Source: Paenibacillus kobensis NBRC 15729
GTDB lineage: Bacteria > Bacillota > Bacilli > Paenibacillales > Paenibacillaceae
Assembly (NCBI RefSeq): GCF_004000825.1
Contig: NZ_BILZ01000008.1
Coordinates: 79,286 to 143,285, forward strand
DNA: 64,000 nucleotides
Reading direction: 5' to 3'
In this document: positions 41,883 through 50,079 of the stretch, in pieces
Layout: every line of letters begins with the position of its first letter
Position numbering within the stretch: the first letter of the stretch is position 1
Translations under genes and position numbers: made by a program
Notes under the pieces: generated by a model
Told to the model about the DNA's origin: nothing
Seen by the model: only the letters and a program-made list of their open reading frames with translations
Databases searched by the model: none

Positions 41883-43031
41883 TTACCGCATCCTTTCTTG
41901 GTGGCGAGCCGTCAGAGTTTCTTTAGCCGAATCGAGCAGCAACCGGATTTGATCGTTGCAAATGCTGAAGTAGATCCGCTTATCATTGGAAAGGTTCGCA
42001 TCGATCTGGATAATATCCAGCGCCAGCAAGAAACCGGTGTGGTAAGTAACAGCCCCTGGCGTTATACTCAGTTCATCTGCCAACTCTTTACCAAATCGCG
42101 GCCGTTCCTGCAGCAGACGCAGCATCTCCAGTCTCCGCTTGTCCGCAAGCGCCTTGAACAGCCGCTCCAATTGTTCCATATCCGCAACTGGGCCGAAATA
42201 CCGGTCATTCTGACTGCCAATAACGGCCCAATCATACTCCTCGCCCGGCTCAAAAATTGCGCTGCCGACCTGTTGAATGGCGCTGACATGAAATCGTGTA
42301 GACTTCTTCAATAACGAGACATCGGTCTTAAATACCCGTCTCAGAAAATCCGAATTCTGTTCGAACGCGAGTTGGTACCGCTCTGCCGATTCCATCGCCT
42401 CGTCACGCAATTGCTCCGCTAGCTGACGAAACACTTTCGAATAGAAGCTCCGAATGAGCAGCATATACCGGTCCTTGGTCTCATCCGGATTGTCCATACA
42501 TTCAAGCAGCAGCTGCCGCTTTCTCTCCAAATCTTCGCTCAGGGACGTTAATTCGGATATACGAAGCCGAAGCTTCTTTCCGTCGGCCGACAGCGACTCC
42601 CAGCTTTCGTCCCCGAGCAATTGAGCCCATTGTTCCAAGAATAAGCCAGGAACCATGTTGCGGATGATTTCCTCGGCTGGTATATCATCCAGCCTTTCGA
42701 TCCAATGCTCCGCGCTTTCTTCATCAGAGTGAGCAATGATCGACATCAGAAATCCGCAGTCCAGATTGAACGGGGTCAGACTGACCGTCTGAGGATCGGT
42801 CGAATCCAACGATTCGAAGAAGAACGAGATCTCCCGCTTCAAATGAGACGATAAGGTACTAAAATGCTGCTCCGCACCGATCAGAATCCCCGTCTCCGTA
42901 TCAATGTTCATTTGTTTGGCGATCCGGCGGTATTTCGGAAGGTCCGCCATCAGCTTCATCATGTTATACAGCTCGAAACATTCCGAATAGAGAAAGCGAA
43001 CCGTGTGCTCTCCTGTATCTCGATCAGGCAT
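41883..43031 (-). CDS. ArsR-family transcriptional regulator with large N-terminal domain
   Basis: The 382-residue protein is much longer than ordinary ArsR regulators (about 100 residues). The winged helix is at the C-terminus (about 295-375: L-F-K-A-L-A-D-K-R-R-L-E-M-L-R-L-L, then E-L-A-D-E-L-S-I-T-P-G-A-V-T-Y-H). The N-terminal 290 residues are acidic, helical and without recognised motif; they may bind the inducer. It is the first gene of a two-gene operon with the ABC exporter and has palindromes over its own promoter, suggesting autoregulation. Confidence 0.85.
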   Translation of the reverse strand: MPDRDTGEHTVRFLYSECFELYNMMKLMADLPKYRRIAKQMNIDTETGILIGAEQHFSTLSSHLKREISFFFESLDSTDPQTVSLTPFNLDCGFLMSIIAHSDEESAEHWIERLDDIPAEEIIRNMVPGLFLEQWAQLLGDESWESLSADGKKLRLRISELTSLSEDLERKRQLLLECMDNPDETKDRYMLLIRSFYSKVFRQLAEQLRDEAMESAERYQLAFEQNSDFLRRVFKTDVSLLKKSTRFHVSAIQQVGSAIFEPGEEYDWAVIGSQNDRYFGPVADMEQLERLFKALADKRRLEMLRLLQERPRFGKELADELSITPGAVTYHTGFLLALDIIQIDANLSNDKRIYFSICNDQIRLLLDSAKETLTARHQERMR

Positions 43032-43052
43032 AATAGTGACCCCTCATTCCAA

Positions 43053-43123
43053 GTTTAATAATAGTTAAATGTTTACTCATTATGTTTAATTAATATTAAA
43101 CTTAATGTCCCTTCTTTTGTCAA
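43053..43123 (-). promoter_or_regulatory. SigA promoter with palindromic operators for the ArsR-type regulator/ABC operon
   Basis: On the minus strand TTGACA (43118-43123), 17 bp, TTTAAT (43095-43100): close to consensus. A near-palindrome GTTTAATTAATATTAAAC (43084-43101) covers the -10 box, and a second, weaker GTTTAA-6 bp-TTAAAT lies at 43053-43070. Binding by the operon's own regulator at the -10 would repress. Sequence elements are seen; the regulator is inferred. Confidence 0.6.
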
Positions 43124-43135
43124 CCATTGCCAAAT

Positions 43136-43169
43136 AAAAAAAGCCGCCCTCCATCCTCTGGAGAACAGC
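43136..43169 (-). terminator. Intrinsic terminator of the DUF2953 gene
   Basis: GCTGTTCTCCA and TGGAGGGCGGC pair with mismatches around GAGGA, followed on the minus strand by TTTTTTT. The hairpin abuts the stop codon at 43170. Confidence 0.75.
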
Positions 43170-43856
43170 CTATTCCGTAACTTTAGTCGCTAACCGTCCA
43201 AGACTGCCCGTACCTGCCCGCAGTTTGCGTATGCCCATTACCAATCGGATGCCGGCTATGCCGGCTTGTCCTAACCGGATATGTGCGACGAACCGGAATT
43301 CCGATTCGATGCACATTCGATTATACGCTGGCTGAACATCAAGCTCGGGCGGAGCACATAGATGGACAATTTGCGACGCAACACCCGCAGCCGTCGTCTT
43401 GACCGACCAGAGCATACCTGTCGCCATCGCCGTCCACATCGCATCGTCCGTTCCGACGAGCGTAGACCATTTAAATTGCTGTACTTTTACGTTCCTCAGC
43501 ACTTGCTTGGCCAGACCGGCAATCCCTTCAATCTGCTTCACAATTCGATTAAGCCGATTTGCAATGCCGACGACTCTCTCTGCGTTCAATTGCTCTTCTG
43601 TCTCCTCATGCCCTCGCTGATTATCGGTTTCGCTTCTGAGCTTAATGCCTCGGTTGGTCCATTCGATAACCGGCATCCGCCATTTGAGCCGGACAAGCCC
43701 GTATAGCGCCTTGACATGAACCTCCAGATCGTCATTGAAATTTACTTTCTTCATTTCGGTCGTGACTACGATTGGCGAGATCCACAGCAATAATCCGAGC
43801 ACAAATAAAAAGCCTGCCGCGATCAACCATATCCAACCGTGAGGAAAATCCGACAT
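43170..43856 (-). CDS. DUF2953 (YtfI-like) membrane protein
   Basis: A 228-residue protein with an N-terminal membrane helix (about 8-27) and a mostly soluble remainder ending in a basic stretch. Position downstream of scpB, and the family's usual pairing with gerW/ytfJ in Bacillus, support DUF2953. A central D-N-Q-R-G-H-E-E-T-E-E-Q segment (about 76-88) is very polar. Function unknown, presumed sporulation-linked because of its usual partner. Confidence 0.7.
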   Translation of the reverse strand: MSDFPHGWIWLIAAGFLFVLGLLLWISPIVVTTEMKKVNFNDDLEVHVKALYGLVRLKWRMPVIEWTNRGIKLRSETDNQRGHEETEEQLNAERVVGIANRLNRIVKQIEGIAGLAKQVLRNVKVQQFKWSTLVGTDDAMWTAMATGMLWSVKTTAAGVASQIVHLCAPPELDVQPAYNRMCIESEFRFVAHIRLGQAGIAGIRLVMGIRKLRAGTGSLGRLATKVTE

Positions 43857-43942
43857 TTGCGGTTCCTCCGTTCCTATTCTGGAAGGCTTGCGCCTAGTTG
43901 GTTATAGTATGACCCGGCAGGCCGATCTCATTCGATCTGTAC

Positions 43943-44599
43943 TTACTCTTCACTCTCGTCCGTTGCTGCGATCTCCTTCGGGAACGACGGAATCGGCGGC
44001 ACAGGCGGCAGCTCGTCGAACGTCATCTGACGGCCGTCGAACTTCTCGAACAGCATGTTTGTGCCTTCTTCCAGATCCTCTGCCGACACATTCGCAGGCT
44101 CCGGCAATGCGCTCAGAGCAGACAAGCCGAAATAATCGAGGAACGCCTTCGTCGTACCGTACAAAATCGGACGGCCGATTGCTTCCGCGCGCCCTACCTC
44201 TTCGATCAAGTCCTTGGATACGAGCGATTGAATAGCGCGGTCGCTTTTCACCCCGCGAATTTCCTCAATATCAACGCGCGTAATCGGCTGTTTGTACGCC
44301 ACGATCGACAACGTCTCCAGCGCAGCCTGCGATAGACTGGCACGGGAAGGCGAATAAGCCATCCGTTCAAAATACAGCGCATGCTCTTGATGTGTCGTCA
44401 TCCGGTAAGCGCCGGCAACCTCCGTAATTTGAACGCCTCTAGCTTCACGTTTCAAATCGCACTTCAAGTCATAGACGAGTTCTCCTGCAAGATCCGTGTC
44501 CACTTGTAATATTTCTGCAAGCTGCCTGGCGTTCAAGCCGTCTTCTCCGGCCATGAACAACAAGCCCTCAATAATCGATTTGTACCTCTGATAGTCCAT
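43943..44599 (-). CDS. scpB: Segregation and condensation protein B
   Basis: Winged-helix subunit of the SMC condensin complex, which organises and separates the chromosome. The 218-residue protein has two tandem winged-helix domains (about 1-85 and 90-170) with the stretch L-S-Q-A-A-L-E-T-L-S-I-V-A-Y-K-Q-P-I-T-R at about 90-109, highly conserved in the family. The C-terminal tail is acidic and proline-rich. Its ATG lies 32 bases inside the end of scpA, so the two are made together. Confidence 0.96.
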   Translation of the reverse strand: MDYQRYKSIIEGLLFMAGEDGLNARQLAEILQVDTDLAGELVYDLKCDLKREARGVQITEVAGAYRMTTHQEHALYFERMAYSPSRASLSQAALETLSIVAYKQPITRVDIEEIRGVKSDRAIQSLVSKDLIEEVGRAEAIGRPILYGTTKAFLDYFGLSALSALPEPANVSAEDLEEGTNMLFEKFDGRQMTFDELPPVPPIPSFPKEIAATDESEE

Positions 44600-45350
44600 T
44601 GAACGACGATTCTCCTCTCCAATGAATGACGATGTCGTCGAACGATTGATGCTGATGGCAACGAATATGCTTCATCTTCATCAGCTCCAATATCGCAAGA
44701 AACGTGACGACGATTTCGTGTCGATCCATATTTTCCCGGATGAGCTTCGAGAATCGAACCGTTTCGTACTGTTTCAGCACTTCGACAATATCCCGGATCC
44801 GGTCCTTGACCGAAATTTCGTCCCGGCGTACCGTCGCAACGACATTGCGCCGCGCCGCCTTGCGCAAAGCCTTCTGAAACGCCTTAACCAGGTCAGAGAT
44901 GTGGAGCCCCTCTACCGGATTGGACGGCTGCTCGCGCAAGTAAGGCGTCATATCTTCCGGCTCCTTCGCGAACACGAGGCTGCGGGCGAACTCCTTGTCC
45001 CGCAGATCGGCTGCAATGAGCTTATATTTGCGGTACTCCAACAGCCGCCGGATAAGCTCCTCCTGAGGGTCCGGACCGTCGTCCTGCCACTCGTCGAATT
45101 CGTCCAATTCGATGACAGGCGGCTTAGGAAGCAGCTGCTTGCTCTTGATTGACAGCAAAGTTGCAGCCATGACCAGGAACTCGCTCGTTACTTCGAGCTC
45201 CAGCTCCTGCATCGCGTGCAAATATTCCATATATTGATCGGTTATCTCGCTGATGGATACTTCGTGGATGTCGATCTCAGCCTTGTCAATCAAGTGCAGC
45301 AGCAGATCGAGCGGTCCTTCGAACGATTCCAGCTTATACGTCACCGTCAC
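44568..45350 (-). CDS. scpA: Segregation and condensation protein A (kleisin)
   Basis: Bridges the two SMC heads in the condensin complex. The 260-residue protein begins with the family motif L-E-S-F-E-G-P-L-D-L-L-L-H-L-I and ends in a kleisin-type winged helix. The start is a GTG at 45350 after GGGAGGA; a second in-frame GTG follows two codons later. Located between ribH and scpB. Confidence 0.96.
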   Translation of the reverse strand: MTVTYKLESFEGPLDLLLHLIDKAEIDIHEVSISEITDQYMEYLHAMQELELEVTSEFLVMAATLLSIKSKQLLPKPPVIELDEFDEWQDDGPDPQEELIRRLLEYRKYKLIAADLRDKEFARSLVFAKEPEDMTPYLREQPSNPVEGLHISDLVKAFQKALRKAARRNVVATVRRDEISVKDRIRDIVEVLKQYETVRFSKLIRENMDRHEIVVTFLAILELMKMKHIRCHQHQSFDDIVIHWRGESSFNGLSEVQIDY

Positions 45351-45421
45351 GGCGTTGTCCTCCCGGCTGTTAGTCGGTTATGTCAATCTGGAGAACGCAG
45401 AAGCTCTCCTACTGACCGCTA

Positions 45422-45889
45422 TTAGCCCCGCAGTTGACGCGTCAAATTCGCCATTTCGATCGCGGAAGCCGCCGATTCATAGCCTTTATTGCCTGCTTTC
45501 GTACCTGCACGCTCGATCGCCTGCTCGATCGAATCGGTCGTCAATACGCCGAAGATCGTCGGTACGCCCGTCTTGAGCGCCGTTGCCGCTACGCCTTTAG
45601 CCGCTTCGTTGCAAACAAAGTCAAAGTGCGGCGTTGAACCGCGGATAACCGCGCCCAGCGTAATAACAGCGTCATATTTGCCGCTCTCAGCCATCTTCTG
45701 AGTTGCAAACGGAATTTCGAACGCACCTGGAACCCATGCGACTTCAATCTCGGAATCTTCCGCACCGTGGCGCTTCAGAGCATCCAGCGCGCCGGACAGC
45801 AGCTTCGTCGTAATAAATTCGTTGAAACGTCCAACGACGATCCCGTATTTCAAGCCTTGCGATACTAAATGTCCCTCGTAATGTTTCAT
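45422..45889 (-). CDS. ribH: 6,7-dimethyl-8-ribityllumazine synthase
   Basis: Condenses the dihydroxybutanone phosphate from RibBA with the pyrimidine from RibD to give lumazine; forms icosahedral shells. The ATG at 45889 (with GGAAGGAAGAGG upstream) gives 155 residues. Conserved segments are V-G-R-F-N-E-F near residue 20, V-P-G-A-F-E-I-P near 55, and [12 protein letters not shown] near 79, including the catalytic histidine. Last gene of the rib operon. Confidence 0.97.
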   Translation of the reverse strand: MKHYEGHLVSQGLKYGIVVGRFNEFITTKLLSGALDALKRHGAEDSEIEVAWVPGAFEIPFATQKMAESGKYDAVITLGAVIRGSTPHFDFVCNEAAKGVAATALKTGVPTIFGVLTTDSIEQAIERAGTKAGNKGYESAASAIEMANLTRQLRG

Positions 45890-45968
45890 AGTTCCTCTTC
45901 CTTCCATTTATCCGATAGTATTAGTTGGCGGCACTAGGCACCGCCGCAGCATGCCGATGTTCGTACGA

Positions 45969-47159
45969 TTACTTCTGTTGGTTAAGCTTGTTCAGCGGAA
46001 CGCGCTCCACCACTTCAAGGCCGTAGCCTTCCAGCCCTTTGATTTTGCGCGGATTGTTCGTAAGCAGCTTCATTTGGCGAATGCCAAGATCTTTCAAAAT
46101 TTGAGCCCCGATGCCATATTCCCGCAAATCCGGATAAAATCCAACCTTCTTATTCGCCTCGGCCGTGTCGAATCCCTGCTCCTGAAGCTGATAAGATTTC
46201 AATTTGCTAAGAATTCCTGCTCCGCGGCCGTCTTGACGCATGTACAACAGCACGCCGTTGCCGGCTTCCTCGATCTGGCGAAGCGCCGCTTCAAGATGAT
46301 CGCTGCAGTGGCAGCGCTTGGAATGGAACACATCGCCCGTCAAGCATTCCGAGTGAACGCGTACGAGCGTCGGCTTATCCGGCGAGACCGTGCCTTTCAC
46401 GAACGCAAGATGCTCTTTGCCGTCAATTTGGCTCACATAGCCGAACACGTTGAAATTACCGTATTCCGTCGGCATTTTCACTTCAACTGCCCGTTCGATC
46501 AGACGTTCTTTCTCATTCCGGTACTTGATCATATTTTCAATCGAGATCAGCTTCAAATTATGCTTTTGCTTGAACTCGACCAGATCAGGCAGCCGTGCCA
46601 TCGTGCCGTCTTCTTTAATGATTTCGCAAATAACCGACGACGGTTTAGCGCCGCACATACGTGCAAGATCAATCGCCGCCTCCGTATGGCCAGCACGGCG
46701 CAGCACGCCGCCATCCTTCGCGATCAGCGGGAAAATATGTCCCGGCCGGCGGAAATGCTCCGGCTTCGCCGATGGGTCGATCAACGCTTTAACCGTCTGT
46801 GAACGTTCATGCGCCGAAATACCGGTCGAGGTCGAAATATGGTCAACCGATACGGTAAAAGCTGTACCGTGATAATCGGTATTATGATTCACCATCGGCG
46901 GCAGATTAAGCTCTGCGGCCCGCTCCGCCGTAATCGGTACGCAGACCAATCCGCGCGCTTCCGTAATCATGAAATTGATCGCTTCCGGAGTCGCTTTCTC
47001 CGTCAGCACGATCAGGTCGCCTTCATTTTCGCGGTCCTCATCGTCAACGACGATAATCGGCTTGCCCATCATTAAATCTGCGATTGCCGATTCAATGGAA
47101 TCGAAATGCACCGCTTCTTCGCTTGCAGTCTGTGAGGCTGCCTTCGCATGCTCCATCAT
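45969..47159 (-). CDS. ribBA: Bifunctional 3,4-dihydroxy-2-butanone 4-phosphate synthase / GTP cyclohydrolase II
   Basis: Makes both early precursors of riboflavin. The 396-residue chain has an N-terminal DHBP synthase domain (about 20-215) with [10 protein letters not shown] acidic loop near residue 39 and a C-terminal GTP cyclohydrolase II domain with the zinc-binding [14 protein letters not shown] (near residue 270). A strong AGGAGG precedes the start. Rib gene order D-E-BA-H as in Bacillus. Confidence 0.97.
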   Translation of the reverse strand: MMEHAKAASQTASEEAVHFDSIESAIADLMMGKPIIVVDDEDRENEGDLIVLTEKATPEAINFMITEARGLVCVPITAERAAELNLPPMVNHNTDYHGTAFTVSVDHISTSTGISAHERSQTVKALIDPSAKPEHFRRPGHIFPLIAKDGGVLRRAGHTEAAIDLARMCGAKPSSVICEIIKEDGTMARLPDLVEFKQKHNLKLISIENMIKYRNEKERLIERAVEVKMPTEYGNFNVFGYVSQIDGKEHLAFVKGTVSPDKPTLVRVHSECLTGDVFHSKRCHCSDHLEAALRQIEEAGNGVLLYMRQDGRGAGILSKLKSYQLQEQGFDTAEANKKVGFYPDLREYGIGAQILKDLGIRQMKLLTNNPRKIKGLEGYGLEVVERVPLNKLNQQK

Positions 47160-47197
47160 CGCTATTCCTCCTATCCGTCTCTCTATAGGTTTAGAAA

Positions 47198-47875
47198 TTA
47201 CATAAATCCGTTATCCGCCAAGAAAGATGCCGTAACGCCTGTACGCGAGCGCTTCGCACTTTCAGTCGAAGACGCCGAGCTGCGGTAGTTCAGCAAATGA
47301 TCCACGTACTTGCCAAGGATGTCCGCTTCCAGATTGACCGTATCGCCGGGCTGCTTGTCGTTCAGCGCTGTCTGCGCAAGAGTATGAGGAATGATGGAGA
47401 CAGCGAACGAACCGCTTTCCGCACGAATAACCGTTAAGCTGATGCCGTCGATCGTTATGGATCCCTTCGGAATCACATATTTCGCGAACGCTTCCTCGTC
47501 CTCCGACCGGATGGCGAACACCACCGCATTCGCATCGACGGTCCGGGATACGATGACACCGACGCCGTCAATATGTCCTTGTACGATGTGGCCGCCGAAC
47601 CGGCCGCCTGCTGCCATCGCACGTTCCAGGTTAACCTTCGAGCCTGGCTTCAAATCTTTCAAATTCGAGTGCCTGAACGTCTGCGGCATAACGTCCGCTT
47701 GGAACGATCCGCGCGTAAACGAAGTGACGGTCAGGCAGACGCCGTTAACGGAGATGCTGTCGCCGATTGCAACGTCGCCTAGCACTCGGCTCGCTTCGAT
47801 CGTCAGCACCATCGCTTCGCCGGCACGGGAGACGCCCTTCAGCTTGCCTACTTCTTCAATCAAGCCTGTAAACAA
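47198..47875 (-). CDS. ribE: Riboflavin synthase alpha subunit
   Basis: Converts two lumazine molecules into riboflavin and the pyrimidine precursor. The 225-residue chain has two similar lumazine-binding domains (about 1-97 and 98-195) with matching motifs S-V-N-G-V-C-L-T-V and T-I-D-G-I-S-L-T-V, and the [10 protein letters not shown] start of the family. About 25 extra, Ser/Thr-rich residues end the chain. Second gene of the operon. Confidence 0.97.
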   Translation of the reverse strand: MFTGLIEEVGKLKGVSRAGEAMVLTIEASRVLGDVAIGDSISVNGVCLTVTSFTRGSFQADVMPQTFRHSNLKDLKPGSKVNLERAMAAGGRFGGHIVQGHIDGVGVIVSRTVDANAVVFAIRSEDEEAFAKYVIPKGSITIDGISLTVIRAESGSFAVSIIPHTLAQTALNDKQPGDTVNLEADILGKYVDHLLNYRSSASSTESAKRSRTGVTASFLADNGFM

Positions 47876-47893
47876 TTCGATCCGCTCCTTTCC

Positions 47894-49000
47894 TTAAGGT
47901 TTGAACCGGTTCGACGGATAGCCGACTATGGCCATATCGTCGCCATGCTGCTCATAGGTGACGGATTCAAGCTGTATCGCATCCGCCATTCGGTCGAATC
48001 CCGCGAATTCGAATGCGGAAGGCGCGGCTGCGCCGCCGCCAATCAGCTTCGGTGCAATGAATAATGCGATTTTGTCTACAAGCCCCGCCTCCAGCATCGC
48101 CCCGTTCAACCGGCCGCCGCCTTCTAACAGAATGGAGCCGATCTCGCGCTCTCCGAGCAACCGCATCGCAACAGCCAGATCTACCTGCGGGCCATTGCCG
48201 CATTCGATGACCTCGACACCTGCCGCAAGGAGTGCGTCGCGCTTAGCGGAATCCGCACCGTCTGACATCAAGACGATCGTCGGCGCAATGCCGTCCGTCA
48301 CCACACGTGCATCAAGCGGGATACGAAGCTTAGAATCGACGATAATGCGTGCCGGATGAAGCGCCGGCACGGACAGCCTCGTCGTCAACTGCGGATCGTC
48401 TGCGAGCAGCGTCCCAATGCCAACCATAATGCCCTCGTGCCGGTGACGCATCGTGTGAACCGCTTCCCGTGATGAGGGTCCCGATATCCAGCGGCTGTCG
48501 CCTGTCTTCGCCGCTACTTTGCCGTCAAGCGTCGAAGCGGACTTCAGTGTCACATACGGCTGCCTTGTCACGATATACTTGTTGAACGCTTCGTTCATAG
48601 CATGTGACTGCTGCTCCAGCAAGCCGACGGACACGTCGATACCCGCTTCACGCAGCTTGGCAACTCCGCTCCCCGACACTTGCGGATTCGGATCAAGCGC
48701 CGCAACGACCACGCGAGCCACCTTCGCGTCGATCAACCGGTCGCTGCACGGCGGCGTCAATTTACGATAGTGGCTGCACGGCTCAAGCGTGACATAAGCC
48801 GTTGCGCCCTCCGCTTCTTCGCCAGCCATCCGAAGCGCATTCGCTTCCGCATGTCCTTCGCCCCGCTTCAGATGGGCGCCGAGTCCGACGATTCGCCCTT
48901 CCTTCACCAACACACAGCCGACGACCGGATTGATGCTCGTCTGTCCGCTTGCGCTTTCCGCCAGTTGCAGAGCCAATCGCATATAATATTCATCGTTCAT
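47894..49000 (-). CDS. ribD: Bifunctional diaminohydroxyphosphoribosylaminopyrimidine deaminase / reductase
   Basis: Second and third steps of riboflavin synthesis from GTP. The 368-residue product has an N-terminal deaminase domain with zinc motifs H-A-E-A-N-A-L (near residue 48) and P-C-S-H...P-P-C (near 75-84), and a C-terminal reductase domain (from about 148) with L-K-S-A-S-T-L-D-G-K. The ATG at 49000 is taken; a GTG at 49012 is an alternative and sits closer to the GGGGG of the terminator stem, so start and riboswitch may be linked. First gene of the rib operon. Confidence 0.95.
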   Translation of the reverse strand: MNDEYYMRLALQLAESASGQTSINPVVGCVLVKEGRIVGLGAHLKRGEGHAEANALRMAGEEAEGATAYVTLEPCSHYRKLTPPCSDRLIDAKVARVVVAALDPNPQVSGSGVAKLREAGIDVSVGLLEQQSHAMNEAFNKYIVTRQPYVTLKSASTLDGKVAAKTGDSRWISGPSSREAVHTMRHRHEGIMVGIGTLLADDPQLTTRLSVPALHPARIIVDSKLRIPLDARVVTDGIAPTIVLMSDGADSAKRDALLAAGVEVIECGNGPQVDLAVAMRLLGEREIGSILLEGGGRLNGAMLEAGLVDKIALFIAPKLIGGGAAAPSAFEFAGFDRMADAIQLESVTYEQHGDDMAIVGYPSNRFKP

Positions 49001-49015
49001 AATGGCGCTCACAAC

Positions 49016-49049
49016 AAAAACCCCCAACCGGCTGACTGCCGACGGGGGG
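49016..49049 (-). terminator. Riboswitch-controlled terminator before ribD
   Basis: On the minus strand CCCCC-GTCGGC-AGTCA-GCCGGT-TGGGGG forms a strong stem followed by TTTTT. It is placed between the FMN aptamer and ribD, as expected for premature termination when FMN is bound, and its 3' arm is the only G-rich stretch near the ribD start. Confidence 0.85.
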
Positions 49050-49200
49050 ATGGGTGACGTGCGCTTGACGCGCAACCGTTCATGAAACTGTGAAAAACAT
49101 TCATAAATACGCATACGCAATAAAAGGGTTGACCCTTAACCGCGCCTCAAATAATGCGCAGCAAAGACACCCGTACGAATTCGTACTTGTTGAATGCGTT

Positions 49201-49398
49201 CCCCTTCTCCCATCCAGACTATACTGTCGGTCCCGGAATTGCACCAGGTCCACCGAAGCCTCCCTACGCTTATATCGCGAAAGGATTGCGAGGCTTCGGG
49301 TCACGGACTGACGCCGGATGCTTGCTCCGCATGAACGGTAGCAGTATGTGCCTCCGAACGATCACCGCCGGTTCGGAATTTCACCGTACCCCGAAGGA
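49201..49398 (-). ncRNA. FMN riboswitch (RFN element)
   Basis: Binds flavin mononucleotide and shuts off the rib operon. On the minus strand the classical RFN blocks appear in order: CTTCGGGGTACGGTGAAATTC near 49396, AACCGGCGGT, a long variable stem (about 49275-49345), GGTGCAATTCCGGGACC, then GACAGTATAGTC-TGGATGGGAGAAGG ending near 49201. The variable arm is longer than in many examples. A SigA promoter lies just upstream and a terminator 150 bases downstream. Confidence 0.96.
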
Positions 49399-49460
49399 AA
49401 GTCGCCTATATTCGTATCCATTGAACCATAAAGATCCAACCGATTGTTATCTTGTTCTGA

Positions 49461-49489
49461 ACTATACCACCATGCCCGCCATTTTGCAA
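49461..49489 (-). promoter_or_regulatory. SigA promoter of the rib operon leader
   Basis: On the minus strand TTGCAA (49484-49489), 17 bp, TATAGT (49461-49466). Transcription would start near 49454, about 55 bases before the first conserved RFN helix. Confidence 0.65.
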
Positions 49490-49538
49490 GGCCGCTGCAC
49501 TTTGAGATTATATGAAACGAGAGATGCAAGCGCAAGAA

Positions 49539-49579
49539 GCCGCGGACGGGTCGCGACATGTCGTCGCTCCGTCCGCGGC
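49539..49579 (-). terminator. Intrinsic terminator of ppiB
   Basis: The 11-bp arms GCCGCGGACGG and CCGTCCGCGGC, with further pairing inside the loop, are followed on the minus strand by TTCTTGCGCTT. It lies 12 bases after the ppiB stop. Confidence 0.75.
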
Positions 49580-49591
49580 ATCCTTACTGCC

Positions 49592-50023
49592 TTATGCTTC
49601 TACGATTTCTACTTTCTCCATCTTGTCGCGGCCTTGGAATGCGTCTACTTGATCCATGCCTTCAACGACTTTGCCGAAGACCGTGTGTACGCCATCCAGA
49701 TGCGGCTGTGGCTTGTAGCAGATGTAGAACTGGCTGCCGCCCGTATTACGGCCCGCATGAGCCATAGCGAGCGTTCCGCGCTCATGCTTGTTCGGGTTGA
49801 TTTCGCAGTTGATCGTGTAGCCAGGGCCGCCCATGCCGGTGCCCGTAGGGCAGCCGCCTTGTGCAACGAAACCTGGAATTACACGGTGAAATACGAGACC
49901 GTTATAGAAGCCTTCATTCGCAAGCTTCTCGAAGTTCGCTACCGTGTTCGGAGCGTCTTTCTCGAACAGATCGATTTTAACGACTGCTCCGTTAGCCAGC
50001 GTGATGTGTGCTTGTTTAGCCAT
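49592..50023 (-). CDS. ppiB: Peptidyl-prolyl cis-trans isomerase, cyclophilin type
   Basis: Cytoplasmic folding helper that isomerises peptide bonds before proline. The 143-residue protein has the cyclophilin core: [13 protein letters not shown] (near residue 45, catalytic arginine), [15 protein letters not shown] (near 88) and [11 protein letters not shown] (near 110). No signal sequence. Its place between lysA and the rib operon follows B. subtilis order. Confidence 0.95.
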   Translation of the reverse strand: MAKQAHITLANGAVVKIDLFEKDAPNTVANFEKLANEGFYNGLVFHRVIPGFVAQGGCPTGTGMGGPGYTINCEINPNKHERGTLAMAHAGRNTGGSQFYICYKPQPHLDGVHTVFGKVVEGMDQVDAFQGRDKMEKVEIVEA

Positions 50024-50079
50024 TATCGTCCAACTCCCTTATATTACGCGATTGCAGCGATGGCTGTTATGCGAATCCG

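Noticed and set aside
45951..46802. 283-codon plus-strand frame over ribBA
   Set aside because: Antisense shadow of a conserved enzyme gene.
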